DNA of 64,000 nt from Halorubrum sp. 2020YC2 (GTDB lineage: Archaea > Halobacteriota > Halobacteria > Halobacteriales > Haloferacaceae), in NCBI RefSeq assembly GCF_018623055.1, contig NZ_CP076019.1:1736001-1800000 (forward strand), written 5' to 3'. How positions within the stretch are numbered: the first letter of the stretch is position 1; every line of letters starts with the position of its first letter. Below the pieces are notes generated by a model, which saw nothing but the letters and a program-made list of their open reading frames with translations, was not told the DNA's origin and made no database searches. This document shows, piece after piece, positions 36,919 to 45,623 of this stretch. A program made the translations under genes and the position numbers.

Positions 36919-37745
36919 CGGAGCGCGATCCGACGGGCGCGTCCGGGGAGGAGGCCGCAGCTTCCGGGGAGGACGTTCCCGACGGCGCCGCGCCCCCCGT
37001 CGTCCTCAAGCTCGGCGGGAGCCTGATCACGGAGAAGGACCGCCCCGAGACGCTCGACGACGCGGCGCTCGACGACGCCTGCGACGCGGTCGCGGACGCG
37101 CTCGCGGCCGGCGAGGTCGGCCGGCTCGTCGTCGTCCACGGCGGCGGGAGCTTCGGCCACCACCACGCCAGCGAGCACGGGGTGTCGACGACGGACGGAA
37201 CGCGCGACGCCGACGCGGTGGCCGCGGTCCACGGGGCGATGAAGCGGCTGAACGCGCGCGTGTTAGGGCGGCTCCGCGAGCGCGGCGTGCCCGCGGTCCC
37301 GGTTCACCCGCTGTCGCTCGCGGCGCGGGCCGAGGGGACCGACGGCCCGCTCGACCTCCCGCTCGGGTCGACGGCGACGCTGCTGGGCGAGGGGTTCGTT
37401 CCGGTCCTCCACGGCGACGGGGTGGCGACCGCCGGCGACGGCGTCACCGTCGTCTCGGGCGACGAACTGGTCGTCGAACTCGCCGCCGGCCTGGGCGCGC
37501 GCCGCGTGGGCGTCTGCTCGACGGTCCCCGGGGTCTTCGACGGCGACGGCGACGTGATCGACGAAATCGACGACTTCGCGTCGGTCGCGGACGCGCTCGG
37601 CGCGAGCGACGTCACCGACGTCTCGGGCGGGATGGCCGCGAAGGTGCGGGAGCTGCTCGCGCTCGACGCGCCCGCGTACGTGTTCGGCGCGGGCGGTCTG
37701 GCGCCGTTCCTCCGCGGCGAGGACGCCGGGACCCGGATCGACTGA
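36915..37745 (+). CDS. ipk: Isopentenyl phosphate kinase
   Basis: This 276-residue amino-acid-kinase-fold enzyme makes isopentenyl diphosphate from the monophosphate, the archaeal variant of the pathway. The GTG start at 36915 overlaps the mvk stop. Motifs: VVLKLGGSLITEKDRPE at about residue 29, the HGGGSFGHHHASEHG loop with the catalytic His, and DVSGGMAAKVRELL near the end. The N-terminal 25 residues are an acidic extension. Confidence 0.94.
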   Translation: MTERDPTGASGEEAAASGEDVPDGAAPPVVLKLGGSLITEKDRPETLDDAALDDACDAVADALAAGEVGRLVVVHGGGSFGHHHASEHGVSTTDGTRDADAVAAVHGAMKRLNARVLGRLRERGVPAVPVHPLSLAARAEGTDGPLDLPLGSTATLLGEGFVPVLHGDGVATAGDGVTVVSGDELVVELAAGLGARRVGVCSTVPGVFDGDGDVIDEIDDFASVADALGASDVTDVSGGMAAKVRELLALDAPAYVFGAGGLAPFLRGEDAGTRID

Positions 37746-37795
37746 GCGGGTGGCCGCGGGCGCGTCGCGAACGGCGGCGCGCCCGGGTACAGAAC

Positions 37796-37804
37796 CCTTA
37801 TTCG
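37796..37804 (+). promoter_or_regulatory. TATA-like promoter element of the Mrp gene
   Basis: CCTTATTCG is centred 27 bases before the ATG at 37827, as expected for a leaderless archaeal transcript. A near-identical element precedes the isomerase gene at 55656. Confidence 0.5.
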
Positions 37805-37826
37805 ACCCACGGCCCTCCCAGCGATT

Positions 37827-38870
37827 ATGAACGAATCGGACGTGCGGGAGCGGCTCGCGGACGTGCGGGACCCGGACCTCGGCGGCGACATCGTCTCGCT
37901 CGGGCTGGTGAACGACGTCGAGGTCGACGAGGCTGCCGGGACCGTCAGCGTGTCGCTCGCGCTCGGCGCGCCCTTCTCGCCCAACGAGTCGGAGATCGCC
38001 GACGACGTGCGGGAGGCGCTCGCGGACACCGGTCTCGACGTGGAGCTGTCAGCCGCCATCCCGGACGACCTCTCGGCGGACGAGCAGGTGCTCCCGGGCG
38101 TCCAGAACGTGATCGCGGTCGCCTCTGGCAAGGGAGGCGTCGGGAAGTCGACCGTCGCGGTGAACCTCGCCGCCGGCCTCTCGGAGCTGGGCGCCCGCGT
38201 CGGCCTGTTCGACGCCGACGTGTACGGCCCGAACGTGCCGCGGATGGTGTCGGCCGAACAGCGGCCGGAGACCGACGGCGAGACGATCGTTCCCCCCGAG
38301 CGGTTCGGCGTGAAGCTGATGAGCATGGACTTCCTCACCGGCGAGGACGACCCCGTCATCTGGCGCGGCCCGATGGTCCACAAGATCATCACCCAGCTCG
38401 TCGAGGACGTGGAGTGGGGCGAACTCGACTACCTCGTAATGGACCTCCCGCCGGGCACCGGCGACACCCAGCTCACCATCCTCCAGACGCTCCCCTTGAC
38501 GGGCGCCGTCATCGTCACGACGCCGCAGGACGTGGCGCTCGACGACGCGGTGAAGGGACTCCGCATGTTCGGCAAACACGACACGAACGTCCTCGGCATC
38601 GCGGAGAACATGGCCGGGTTCCGGTGTCCCGACTGCGGCGGGTTCCACGAGATATTCGGCTCCGGCGGCGGGAAGGCGCTCGCACAGGAGCACGACCTCC
38701 CGTTCCTCGGCGGGATCCCGCTCGACCCCTCCGTACGCACCGGCGGCGACGACGGCGAGCCGGTCGTCTTGGAGGACGGCGAGACCGCGGACGCGTTCAA
38801 GGTGATAGTCGAGAACGTCGCGAACAACGCCGGCGTCGTCCGCCGCCGCGGGGTGAGCGACGGGCGATGA
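37827..38870 (+). CDS. Mrp/ApbC family Fe-S cluster carrier ATPase
   Basis: This 347-residue protein has an N-terminal MIP18-type domain (ADVRDPDLGGDIVSLGLVND, residues 10-90), then the ParA-like ATPase with deviant Walker A GKGGVGKSTVAVNLA and LVMDLPPGTGDTQLTIL. The cluster-bridging CxxC is in FRCPDCGGFHEIF. It would deliver Fe-S clusters to target proteins. It overlaps a small acidic gene by ATGA. Confidence 0.93.
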   Translation: MNESDVRERLADVRDPDLGGDIVSLGLVNDVEVDEAAGTVSVSLALGAPFSPNESEIADDVREALADTGLDVELSAAIPDDLSADEQVLPGVQNVIAVASGKGGVGKSTVAVNLAAGLSELGARVGLFDADVYGPNVPRMVSAEQRPETDGETIVPPERFGVKLMSMDFLTGEDDPVIWRGPMVHKIITQLVEDVEWGELDYLVMDLPPGTGDTQLTILQTLPLTGAVIVTTPQDVALDDAVKGLRMFGKHDTNVLGIAENMAGFRCPDCGGFHEIFGSGGGKALAQEHDLPFLGGIPLDPSVRTGGDDGEPVVLEDGETADAFKVIVENVANNAGVVRRRGVSDGR

Positions 38871-39217
38871 CCGACGCGTCGGAAGGCGACGGCGGGAGAA
38901 CCGAGGGCCGGAGTGAGTCAGACGGAACGGCGAGCGGCGACGACAGCGAGGACCCTCTCGCGGCCGCGGGCGTCGACCCGGTCGTGCCGGACGAGGCGTC
39001 TGACGCGGAGTTCCCCGCGGACGCGGAGGTGCGAGAGTTCCTCCGAGACGTGGCCGAGGACGTTCGGGGGGACAGTTCGGAGAGCAAGCAGCTCTCGGCG
39101 GTCCTCTACCGCGTCTCGGACCTGTACGACGAGACGGAGGAGACGTCGCCGGAGGAGATATACCTCAACGTCCGGCACATCATGCGGATCAAAGCCGAGG
39201 GCGGGCTGCGCCGCTGA
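38867..39217 (+). CDS. Acidic hypothetical protein downstream of Mrp
   Basis: This 116-residue protein has a disordered acidic N-terminus (45 residues) and a helical C-terminal domain containing AEVREFLRDVAEDVRGD and EEIYLNVRHIMRIKAEGG. It is coupled to mrp by ATGA overlap and so may assist cluster delivery, but that is context only. No cysteine is present, so it is not a cluster carrier itself. Confidence 0.7.
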   Translation: MTDASEGDGGRTEGRSESDGTASGDDSEDPLAAAGVDPVVPDEASDAEFPADAEVREFLRDVAEDVRGDSSESKQLSAVLYRVSDLYDETEETSPEEIYLNVRHIMRIKAEGGLRR

Positions 39218-39243
39218 GTCGACCGAACGCGGAATCTCTTCCT

Positions 39244-41238
39244 TCAATCGTCCGACTCGGTCGCTGCGGCGGGGTCGATCGCGTGCCCGTCCAACGGGGT
39301 CGCGTCGTCGACGACGCCCGCGAGGCCGAGCCGATCGAGGGTGTCCGGCGTCGGAAGGCCGCGGTCCCCCCAGCCGCGCGCCGCGTAGTACCGGTCGAGC
39401 AGGCGGTCGAACGCGTCGGCGTCGACGCCCGGCGTCCCGTCGGCCGCGGCCGAGCGGAGCGGCTCGGGGAGCGCGTCGTCCGCGCGGTCGAACCCCTCGC
39501 GGGCGTTGAACAGCCGGGTGAGCGTCCAGATCCGCTCGCCCGTCGTCGCGAGCGCCGCGACGGGGTCCCGCGAGTCGTCCGGGGAGTCGCCGCGGTCGAC
39601 GTTGACGTCGGCGTCGCGGTCGACATCGGCACCGCGGTCGATGTCGTCCACGGCCGGATGGTCGACCGCCGCGAGCCACTCCGCGCCGAGGTCGGTCCAG
39701 ACGGCCTCGCCCACGAAGTCGTCGACGACGAGGCTCCACAGCACGGACCGGGCGTTCTGCTCACCGACCACGTCGCGCACCCGGTCGACGGGCGAGCGGT
39801 CCGGGCTGGCGAGGGGTTCGCGGTCCTGCGGCCGCGCGCGTCGGTGGCAGGCCCCGCGGTCGCTCGTGGCGTACGCGAGCGCGACGCCGACCGCCGCGCG
39901 CGGGTCGAAGCCGGGCAGCGCCATCGACTTCACCGTGGGCACGAGTTCCGCGCCGCCGAACCGGGCGACCGCGGCGTCGATCCCGTCCGCGAGCGCGTCC
40001 GGCAGGTCGGGGTGGACGTCGAGGTCGGCGGGGGCCTCGCGCGCCGCGATCGCCTCCAGCAGGCGCTCGGCGCCGTCGGCGTCACCGAACGCGACCGGGC
40101 AGTCGACGACGCCTGCCTCCCCGGCGCGGACCGCCCACGCGACCGCGTTGCCCGCGCCGATCACGTCGAGGCCGAGGCGGTCGCAGACCCCGCAGAGCTC
40201 GACGACGCGGTCGAAGTCGTCGACGCCGAGCCCGGCCCCGAGCGTGATCGGCGCCGCGCCGCGCGGGACCACCTCCCCCTCCGAGGTGTCGATCCGGAAG
40301 CCGTCGGAGCGGGCCGGGTCCGTCTCTCCGGGGTCGCCGTCCGCGGTCTCTCCGGCGTCGCCGTCCGCGGTCTCCCCCCGGTCACCGTCCGCCGCCTCGT
40401 CGTCAACTCCCTCACGCCCCGTCGCGCGCGCTAACGCGGCCTCGACGCCGATGTCGTCGGTGCCGTCGAAGCCGGTCCCCGTCCACCCCTCCGCCGCGAG
40501 GATCCCGACCTCGTTCGCGTAGTCGACCGTCTCGACCGTGCCGCCGGCTGCCTGCCACTCGCCGGTCGAATCCCGCCTGTAGGCCGCGGCATCGCGGTCG
40601 CGGAGGGCCGCGAGGTCGTCCGGGACCGTCGGCGCCGGGTCGCGGGCGACGACGGCCTTCAGCCCCTTCGCGCCCATCACCGCGCCGGCGCCGCCGCGCC
40701 CCGCGTGGTGGTCGCCGCCGTCGCTCGCTATCGTCGCGTACGCCGCCTCGCGCTCGCCGGCCGGGCCGACGCAGGCGACCCCGGCGTCCGGGAACCGCGC
40801 CGCGGTCTCGGCGGCGTCGGCGCCCCACGTGTCGCTCGGTTCGATCCGGGCGCGGCCGCCCTCGACCTCGATCCGGACCGGTCGGTCGGCGGCGCCGGTC
40901 ACGAGCAGCCCGAGGCAGTCGTCGAGCGACCCCGCCAGCCGGTCGGCGAAGGCGCCGCCGGCGTACGAGTCGAGGAAGCCGCCGGTGAGCGGCGACTTCG
41001 TCACCGCGGCGTAGCGCGTCTCGCCCGGGAGGGAGCCCGCGAGCGGGCCGACGAGGAACGCGAGGAGGTTCGCCGGGCCGGTCGGGTCCGTCCCGGGCGA
41101 CAGCTCCTCGTAGAGGTAGCGCGCCCCGAGCCCCTTCCCGCCGACGTAGTCGCGCTGCCAACCGCGCGGGACGCGCTCGCGGGCGGTCTCGCCCGTCGAG
41201 AGGTCGACGCGGAGGACGCGGGTGCGACTCCGAGCCAT
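39244..41238 (-). CDS. Aldehyde ferredoxin oxidoreductase family protein lacking the Fe-S ligands
   Basis: This 664-residue protein has the AOR fold signatures: YVGGKGLGARYLYEEL, LTGGFLDSYAGGAFADRLAG, the pterin motif HAGRGGAGAVMGAKGLKAV (178-196) and ALAYATSDRGACHRRARPQ (454-472). The usual CxxCxxxC that holds the [4Fe-4S] cluster should fall around residues 270-330. It is absent; the place is taken by an acidic repeat (three DG...GET units, 283-306). The fourth ligand Cys, expected after residue 485, is also missing (ARSVLWSLVVDDFVG). It may bind a tungsten or molybdenum pterin without a cluster, or be inactive. Divergent yqeC-like gene next door. Confidence 0.82.
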   Translation of the reverse strand: MARSRTRVLRVDLSTGETARERVPRGWQRDYVGGKGLGARYLYEELSPGTDPTGPANLLAFLVGPLAGSLPGETRYAAVTKSPLTGGFLDSYAGGAFADRLAGSLDDCLGLLVTGAADRPVRIEVEGGRARIEPSDTWGADAAETAARFPDAGVACVGPAGEREAAYATIASDGGDHHAGRGGAGAVMGAKGLKAVVARDPAPTVPDDLAALRDRDAAAYRRDSTGEWQAAGGTVETVDYANEVGILAAEGWTGTGFDGTDDIGVEAALARATGREGVDDEAADGDRGETADGDAGETADGDPGETDPARSDGFRIDTSEGEVVPRGAAPITLGAGLGVDDFDRVVELCGVCDRLGLDVIGAGNAVAWAVRAGEAGVVDCPVAFGDADGAERLLEAIAAREAPADLDVHPDLPDALADGIDAAVARFGGAELVPTVKSMALPGFDPRAAVGVALAYATSDRGACHRRARPQDREPLASPDRSPVDRVRDVVGEQNARSVLWSLVVDDFVGEAVWTDLGAEWLAAVDHPAVDDIDRGADVDRDADVNVDRGDSPDDSRDPVAALATTGERIWTLTRLFNAREGFDRADDALPEPLRSAAADGTPGVDADAFDRLLDRYYAARGWGDRGLPTPDTLDRLGLAGVVDDATPLDGHAIDPAAATESDD
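40322..40393. repeat. Three tandem 24-bp repeats inside the AOR-like gene
   Basis: Units at 40322-40345, 40346-40369 and 40370-40393 are imperfect copies of 24 bases. They encode the in-frame acidic repeat of the AOR-like protein (residues about 283-306) exactly where the cluster motif would be expected. Expansion by slippage is likely. Confidence 0.75.
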
Positions 41239-41364
41239 TCAACTGACGTGCGCGGCGGAGACGTATCAATCTGTTCGGCACCGAGATCGGGTCGCCCGGC
41301 TGACGGTCCCGGCCCCCGCCGAGTGACCGCCAGAGTGACGCCGTCCGCGGTCGAACGACCGGAC

Positions 41365-42096
41365 ATGGACCTGACGACCGCGCTCGACGCCCGCGACGCG
41401 ACCGTCTGCGTCGTCGGCGCCGGCGGCAAGAAGTCGACGCTGTTCGCGCTCGCCGACCAACTCGCCCGGTCGGTCGTGACCGCGAGCGTCCGGATACCGA
41501 TCTTCGACGACCGGGTCGCCGCGGTGCGCGTGACCGAGGACCCGGTGACCGCGCTCGACGAGGCGGGCGACGGCGACTGGCCGCTCGGGCTGGTCCCTGA
41601 GCGCGAGCGGTCGGACCGGTACCTCGGGTACGACGCGGACACCGTGGCCGATATCTCCGACGCGGCGCCCGGCGCGACGCTCGTGAAGGCGGACGGGGCG
41701 CGCCTCCGGGAGTTCAAGGCGCCGGGCGACCACGAGCCGCAGATCCCGCCGAACGCGGACGTCGTCGTTCCGATCGTGAGCGCGCACGTCGTCGGGGAGC
41801 CGCTCACCGAGGACCTCGTCCACCGGCCGGAGGAGGTCGCCGCGATCACGGGCCGGGAGGTCGGGTCGGAGATCCGCCCCGTCGACGTCGCGACCGTCCT
41901 CGCCAGCCCCGCGGGCGGGCTGAAGGGCGTCCCGAGCGGCGCGACCGCCATCCCGGTCGTGAACAAGGTCGACGACGAGGCGGACGCCGCCGCGGCCCGG
42001 GCGGTCGCGAGGGAGATCCGCTTCCGCGCGAACGTGCCGCGCGTCCTCCTCACGCGCCTGATCGCGGACGACCCGGTCGTCGAGGTCGTCGAATAA
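41365..42096 (+). CDS. YqeC-like putative selenium/molybdenum cofactor accessory protein
   Basis: This 243-residue protein has a P-loop-like VCVVGAGGKKSTLFALADQL at the N-terminus, then VKADGARLREFKAPGDHEPQIP and the VVPIVSAHVVGEPLTEDLVH motif, ending VPRVLLTRLIADDP. This matches the YqeC family, found with selenium-dependent molybdenum hydroxylases. In haloarchaea its role is unproven. It is transcribed away from the AOR-like gene (127-base divergent gap), suggesting a shared pterin-metal job. Confidence 0.75.
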   Translation: MDLTTALDARDATVCVVGAGGKKSTLFALADQLARSVVTASVRIPIFDDRVAAVRVTEDPVTALDEAGDGDWPLGLVPERERSDRYLGYDADTVADISDAAPGATLVKADGARLREFKAPGDHEPQIPPNADVVVPIVSAHVVGEPLTEDLVHRPEEVAAITGREVGSEIRPVDVATVLASPAGGLKGVPSGATAIPVVNKVDDEADAAAARAVAREIRFRANVPRVLLTRLIADDPVVEVVE

Positions 42097-42098
42097 CG

Positions 42099-42713
42099 CT
42101 ACGAAGAGTCGCCCGGAAGCTCCGCGAACGAGCGCCACAGCGCCCGGTACAGCGTCCACGCGTCGACGCCGGTCCGGTCGGTCACGGTCCGACAGGCGTC
42201 GTCGAACCGACGGTAGTCGGCGGGCGACGGCGGGTCCGGGTAGTCGCCGTCGAGTTCGCCGGCCGCGACCAAGACTGTCCAGGTCCGGCGGTCGATCGCG
42301 ACGAACCGCGACGGCGCGAGGAACTGACAGAAGCCGGACGCGACCGCGACGTCGACCCCGTCGAGCGCGGTGAGCGCGTCGAGGGCGGCGGTGACGTCCG
42401 CCTCCTCGGCGTCGGCCCCCTCGCTCTCCCCGGCGCCCACCGCCTCGACGGCGGCCTCGATGGCGGCTATCACGTCGTCGAACCCGTTGTCGCGGAACGA
42501 CTCCTCGCGCTCGCGCCGCTCGCGGTCCGGGTACTCCCCGAGGTACCGCCGGAAGTACCACCGGACGATCCACTGGGCGTCCCGGCGGCCGTACTCGTCG
42601 CCGGCGAACGTCTGCGGGACGGTCTCGACGTGCTGGCGCTCCACGTCGTACAGCGGTTCCGACTCCGCGTACGCCCGCGCCCGGTCCCGGACGGTCGACT
42701 CGCTCAGGTCCAT
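42099..42713 (-). CDS. Helical hypothetical protein with a DNA-glycosylase-like HhH segment
   Basis: This 204-residue soluble protein starts at MDLSESTVRDRARAYAESEP. Residues 130-165 (LDGVDVAVASGFCQFLAPSR) resemble the helix-hairpin-helix stretch found in HhH proteins, followed by FVAIDRRTWTVL. No catalytic Lys/Asp of the glycosylase family is clear. Function unknown. Its end lies 2 bases from the YqeC stop (convergent). Confidence 0.6.
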   Translation of the reverse strand: MDLSESTVRDRARAYAESEPLYDVERQHVETVPQTFAGDEYGRRDAQWIVRWYFRRYLGEYPDRERREREESFRDNGFDDVIAAIEAAVEAVGAGESEGADAEEADVTAALDALTALDGVDVAVASGFCQFLAPSRFVAIDRRTWTVLVAAGELDGDYPDPPSPADYRRFDDACRTVTDRTGVDAWTLYRALWRSFAELPGDSS

Positions 42714-42803
42714 CGCCTCGCGGTACGGCGGTGGGACGGATGAACGTTCGTCTCGATCGTCCCGATCGATCGTTTCATACTGTCGTGGCGGGTGATAGCA
42801 CAC

Positions 42804-43930
42804 ATGACAGACGACCGGATCCCGGTCACCGTCCTCAGCGGCTACCTCGGCGCCGGGAAGACGACGTTGGTGAACCACCTGCTCGCGAACCCGGGCGACA
42901 GGCGGATCGCGGTCATCCTGAACGACATGGGCGAGGTGAACGTCGACGCGGAGCTCGTCGCCCGCGAGAACGACGAGGAGGGCGTCGTCGACCTCTCGAA
43001 CGGCTGTATCTGCTGTCGGCTCCAGGACGACCTCCTCTCGGAGGCGGCGTCGCTCGCGGCGTCCCGGGAGTTCGACTACCTGCTCGTCGAGTCGTCGGGC
43101 ATCTCCGAGCCGGTCCCGATCGCGCGGGCGTTCACCGAGGGGACCGAGGACAGCGACGTCAACCCGACGGAGCGCTTCCGGCTCGACACATTGGTGACCG
43201 TCCTCGACACCTACGGGTTCTGGAAGGAGTTCGACGCGGGCGAGGACATCCCGGGCGACGGGGAGCCGGCGGCCGACCGCCCCCTCGCGGACGTGCTCGT
43301 CGAGGGGATCGAGTTCTGCGACGTGCTCGTGATGAACAAGACGGACATGGTCCCGGACGGCGTGCTCGACGAGATCGAGTCGGTCGCGGACCGGCTCGGC
43401 CCGCGGGCGAAGCGGATCCGGACGAGCTACTCCGAGGTCGACCCCGGCGACGTGCTCGACACCGGCCGGTTCGACTTCGAGACGGCCAAGCGGTCGCCGG
43501 GGTGGAAGCGGGCGATAGCCGAGAGCGAGGGCGACGAGGGGGGGACGGCCACGCGCACGACCACGACCACGCCGAGGGGGCCGCCGCGGCCCACGGCGTC
43601 GACTCGTTCGTCTACCGCTCGGCCGAGGCGCTCGACCCGGAGCCGTTCGCGGCGTGGCTCGACGACTGGGACGGGGCGATCGTGCGGGCGAAGGGCGTGG
43701 CGAACGTCGCGGGCACCGACGAGGTCATCGGCGTGAGTCAGGCCGGCCCCTCGGTACAGGCGGGGTCAATCGGCGAGTGGGACCCGGACGACGACCGCCG
43801 GACGCGGCTCGTGTTCATCGGCAGCGAGATGGACGAGGCGAAGGTTCGCGGCGAACTCGACGATCTGGCGACCGGGAGCGGGGAGACGGCGGCCGTCGAG
43901 GAGGCGGCGGCCGACGCCTTCCCGCTTTGA
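42804..43930 (+). pseudogene. CobW/COG0523 GTPase metallochaperone, split by a frameshift
   Basis: The N-terminal GTPase ([20 protein letters not shown], then [14 protein letters not shown] with the metal-binding CxCC, and [12 protein letters not shown]) is intact to about residue 246. The frame is then lost in a run of seven G (43538-43544); one added G restores a His-rich linker ([10 protein letters not shown]) and the complete CobW C-terminal domain ([20 protein letters not shown] to 43930). The repaired protein would be about 375 residues. Such proteins insert metal, often zinc, into clients using GTP. Either a real mutation or a homopolymer sequencing error. Confidence 0.85.
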
Positions 43931-43940
43931 GGCCGGCGGG

Positions 43941-44093
43941 TCAGATCCCGAGTTCAGCCTGTAGATCGTCCCAGTCCTCGTGGAACCCGTGGGTGGACTC
44001 GGTCTCGGCGCCGACCGCCGACTGGTAGACGTCGTCGTACTTCAGCAGCTGGCCCCACTCGTCGTGGAACGCCCAGTTACAGTACTTACACAT
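43941..44093 (-). CDS. 50-residue protein with one CxxC, unknown function
   Basis: This short gene begins MCKYCNWAFHDEWGQLLKYD and ends DDLQAELGI. Good codon use and the closing TGA support it. One Cys pair is present, so metal binding would need a dimer. It is convergent with the CobW gene, 10 bases away. Confidence 0.5.
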   Translation of the reverse strand: MCKYCNWAFHDEWGQLLKYDDVYQSAVGAETESTHGFHEDWDDLQAELGI

Positions 44094-44230
44094 ACGGGTC
44101 ACCACGCGGGGGATCGACATACCGGTTTCGGCGGGCGCGATGAGGTGAGAGCCCCGCGGCGGCCGACAGAGTGAACCGAGTCCGTGCTGTACGGTACCTA
44201 TCGACGCGGGTCGGCCGCGGCGGGAACCCC

Positions 44231-44398
44231 ATGGTCACATACAGACGCGGCGGACACGTTCACGGCGACGACGAGGCGGTCGAGCGCACCTGCGACCACT
44301 GCGAGTGGCACTGCGTGGCCGACGGGTATCCGGAGCTCGTCTCGCGGTACCAGTCGCACCTCCGCGCGGAACACCCGAAGGCGTGGCTCAGGGTCTGA
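44231..44398 (+). CDS. Small C2H2-like zinc-finger protein
   Basis: This 55-residue protein has CDHCEWHCVADGYPEL and SHLRAEHPKAW, that is a Cys pair followed by two His in classical C2H2 spacing. The ATG at 44231 is preferred over 44171, whose extension is not protein-like. Tiny C2H2 proteins of this type are common in haloarchaea; their role is unknown. Confidence 0.65.
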   Translation: MVTYRRGGHVHGDDEAVERTCDHCEWHCVADGYPELVSRYQSHLRAEHPKAWLRV

Positions 44399-44453
44399 CG
44401 CACGCTGCGCGCCGCAAAAAGCCGGAACGGCCGCGTGGCGATTCCTCGGCGGG

Positions 44454-45623
44454 TCAGGGCTCCAGCAGGACCTTCGTGACGCCCTCCTCGCGGGCGTCGA
44501 ACGCCTCGTACATCTCGGGGGCCTCCTCTAAGTCCACGCGGTGCGAGACGACCCACGTCGGGTCGGCGCGCCCCTCGATGATCATGTCGCGCAGGTACCG
44601 GTTGTACTCCTTGACGTTGCACTGGCCGGTCCCGCACTTGAGTCCCTTCTCGAAGAACTTCCCGAAGTCGATGCCGAGCCGCCCCTGTGCGGCCATGTCG
44701 TCGGGCGCGCCGGGGTCCTCGGGGACGTAGAGGCCGGGAATTCCGAGTTCGCCGGTCGGTCGGACCACGCGGATGAGGTTGTTGATCACGACCGCCGGGT
44801 TCTCCTTGGCCGGCTGGTAGGAGTAGTCCTCGGTCTCGGTGTCGACGTCGTCGGGGTCGGTCGCCTGGTAGCCGACCGCGTCGACGCCCTTGTCGACCAT
44901 CCCGCCGTGCTCCTCGATGATCTGGTCGACCGGGTCGCCCTCGGAGAAGTCGATCGGGTGGGCGTCGCAGTGCTCCTCGGCCAGTTCGAGCCGGCTCGGC
45001 ACCTGGTCGACGACGTAGATCTCGGCGGCGCCTTTGATCTTCGCGCTGTAGGCGGCCATCAGCCCGACCGGCCCCGCGCCGAAGATGGCGACCGACTCGC
45101 CCGGCTGGAGGTTCGCCAGTTCGGTGCCGTGCCAGCCCGTCGGGAAGATGTCCGCGAGCAGCGAGAACGCGTCCTCGTGTTCCCGGCCCTCCGGCAGCTT
45201 CAGCGCGTTGTGGTCGGCGTACGGGACGCGCAGTTTCTCGGCCTGTCCGCCCGGATACGGGCCCATGGCGACGTAGCCGTACGCGCCGCCCGCGAAGCCG
45301 GGGTTGACGTTGGTACAGAAGCCGGTGTACCCCTCCTCGCAGTTCTGACAGAAGCCGCAGGAGACGTTGAAGGGCATGACCACGCGGTCGCCCTCCTCCA
45401 GCGTCGAGACCGCCTCGCCGACCTCGCTGACGATCCCCATGTTCTCGTGGCCGAAGACGATCCCCTCCTCGGCCGCGGTCCGCCCTTCGTACATGTGGAG
45501 GTCGGAGCCGCAGATACACGAGGTCGTGATGTCGACGACGACGTCGTTCGGGTGTTCTATCTCCGGTTCGTCCACGTCCTCGACGGCCACGTCGTACGGG
45601 CCTTGATAGACAACTGCTCTCAT
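44454..45623 (-). CDS. fdhA: Glutathione-independent formaldehyde dehydrogenase-like zinc MDR enzyme
   Basis: This 389-residue enzyme closely follows the FdhA/formaldehyde dismutase family: MRAVVYQGPYDVAVEDVDEP, catalytic-zinc CICGSDLHMYEG, structural-zinc CGFCQNCEEGYTGFC, a cofactor fold IFGAGPVGLMAAYSAK, and the long insertion near residue 260. It would oxidise formaldehyde (or other aldehydes) to formate with NAD. The formate dehydrogenase gene is divergent 268 bases away, giving a likely formaldehyde-to-CO2 route. Confidence 0.85.
   Translation of the reverse strand: MRAVVYQGPYDVAVEDVDEPEIEHPNDVVVDITTSCICGSDLHMYEGRTAAEEGIVFGHENMGIVSEVGEAVSTLEEGDRVVMPFNVSCGFCQNCEEGYTGFCTNVNPGFAGGAYGYVAMGPYPGGQAEKLRVPYADHNALKLPEGREHEDAFSLLADIFPTGWHGTELANLQPGESVAIFGAGPVGLMAAYSAKIKGAAEIYVVDQVPSRLELAEEHCDAHPIDFSEGDPVDQIIEEHGGMVDKGVDAVGYQATDPDDVDTETEDYSYQPAKENPAVVINNLIRVVRPTGELGIPGLYVPEDPGAPDDMAAQGRLGIDFGKFFEKGLKCGTGQCNVKEYNRYLRDMIIEGRADPTWVVSHRVDLEEAPEMYEAFDAREEGVTKVLLEP

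Noticed and set aside
36884-39217. Very long plus-strand frame of 777 codons across ipk and mrp
   Set aside because: It is an Arg/Pro-rich shadow of the genes in other frames until 38867, where the real small acidic gene begins.
40322-40393. Short direct repeats that could suggest a CRISPR array
   Set aside because: The units are contiguous 24-mers without spacers and are in frame inside the AOR-like gene.
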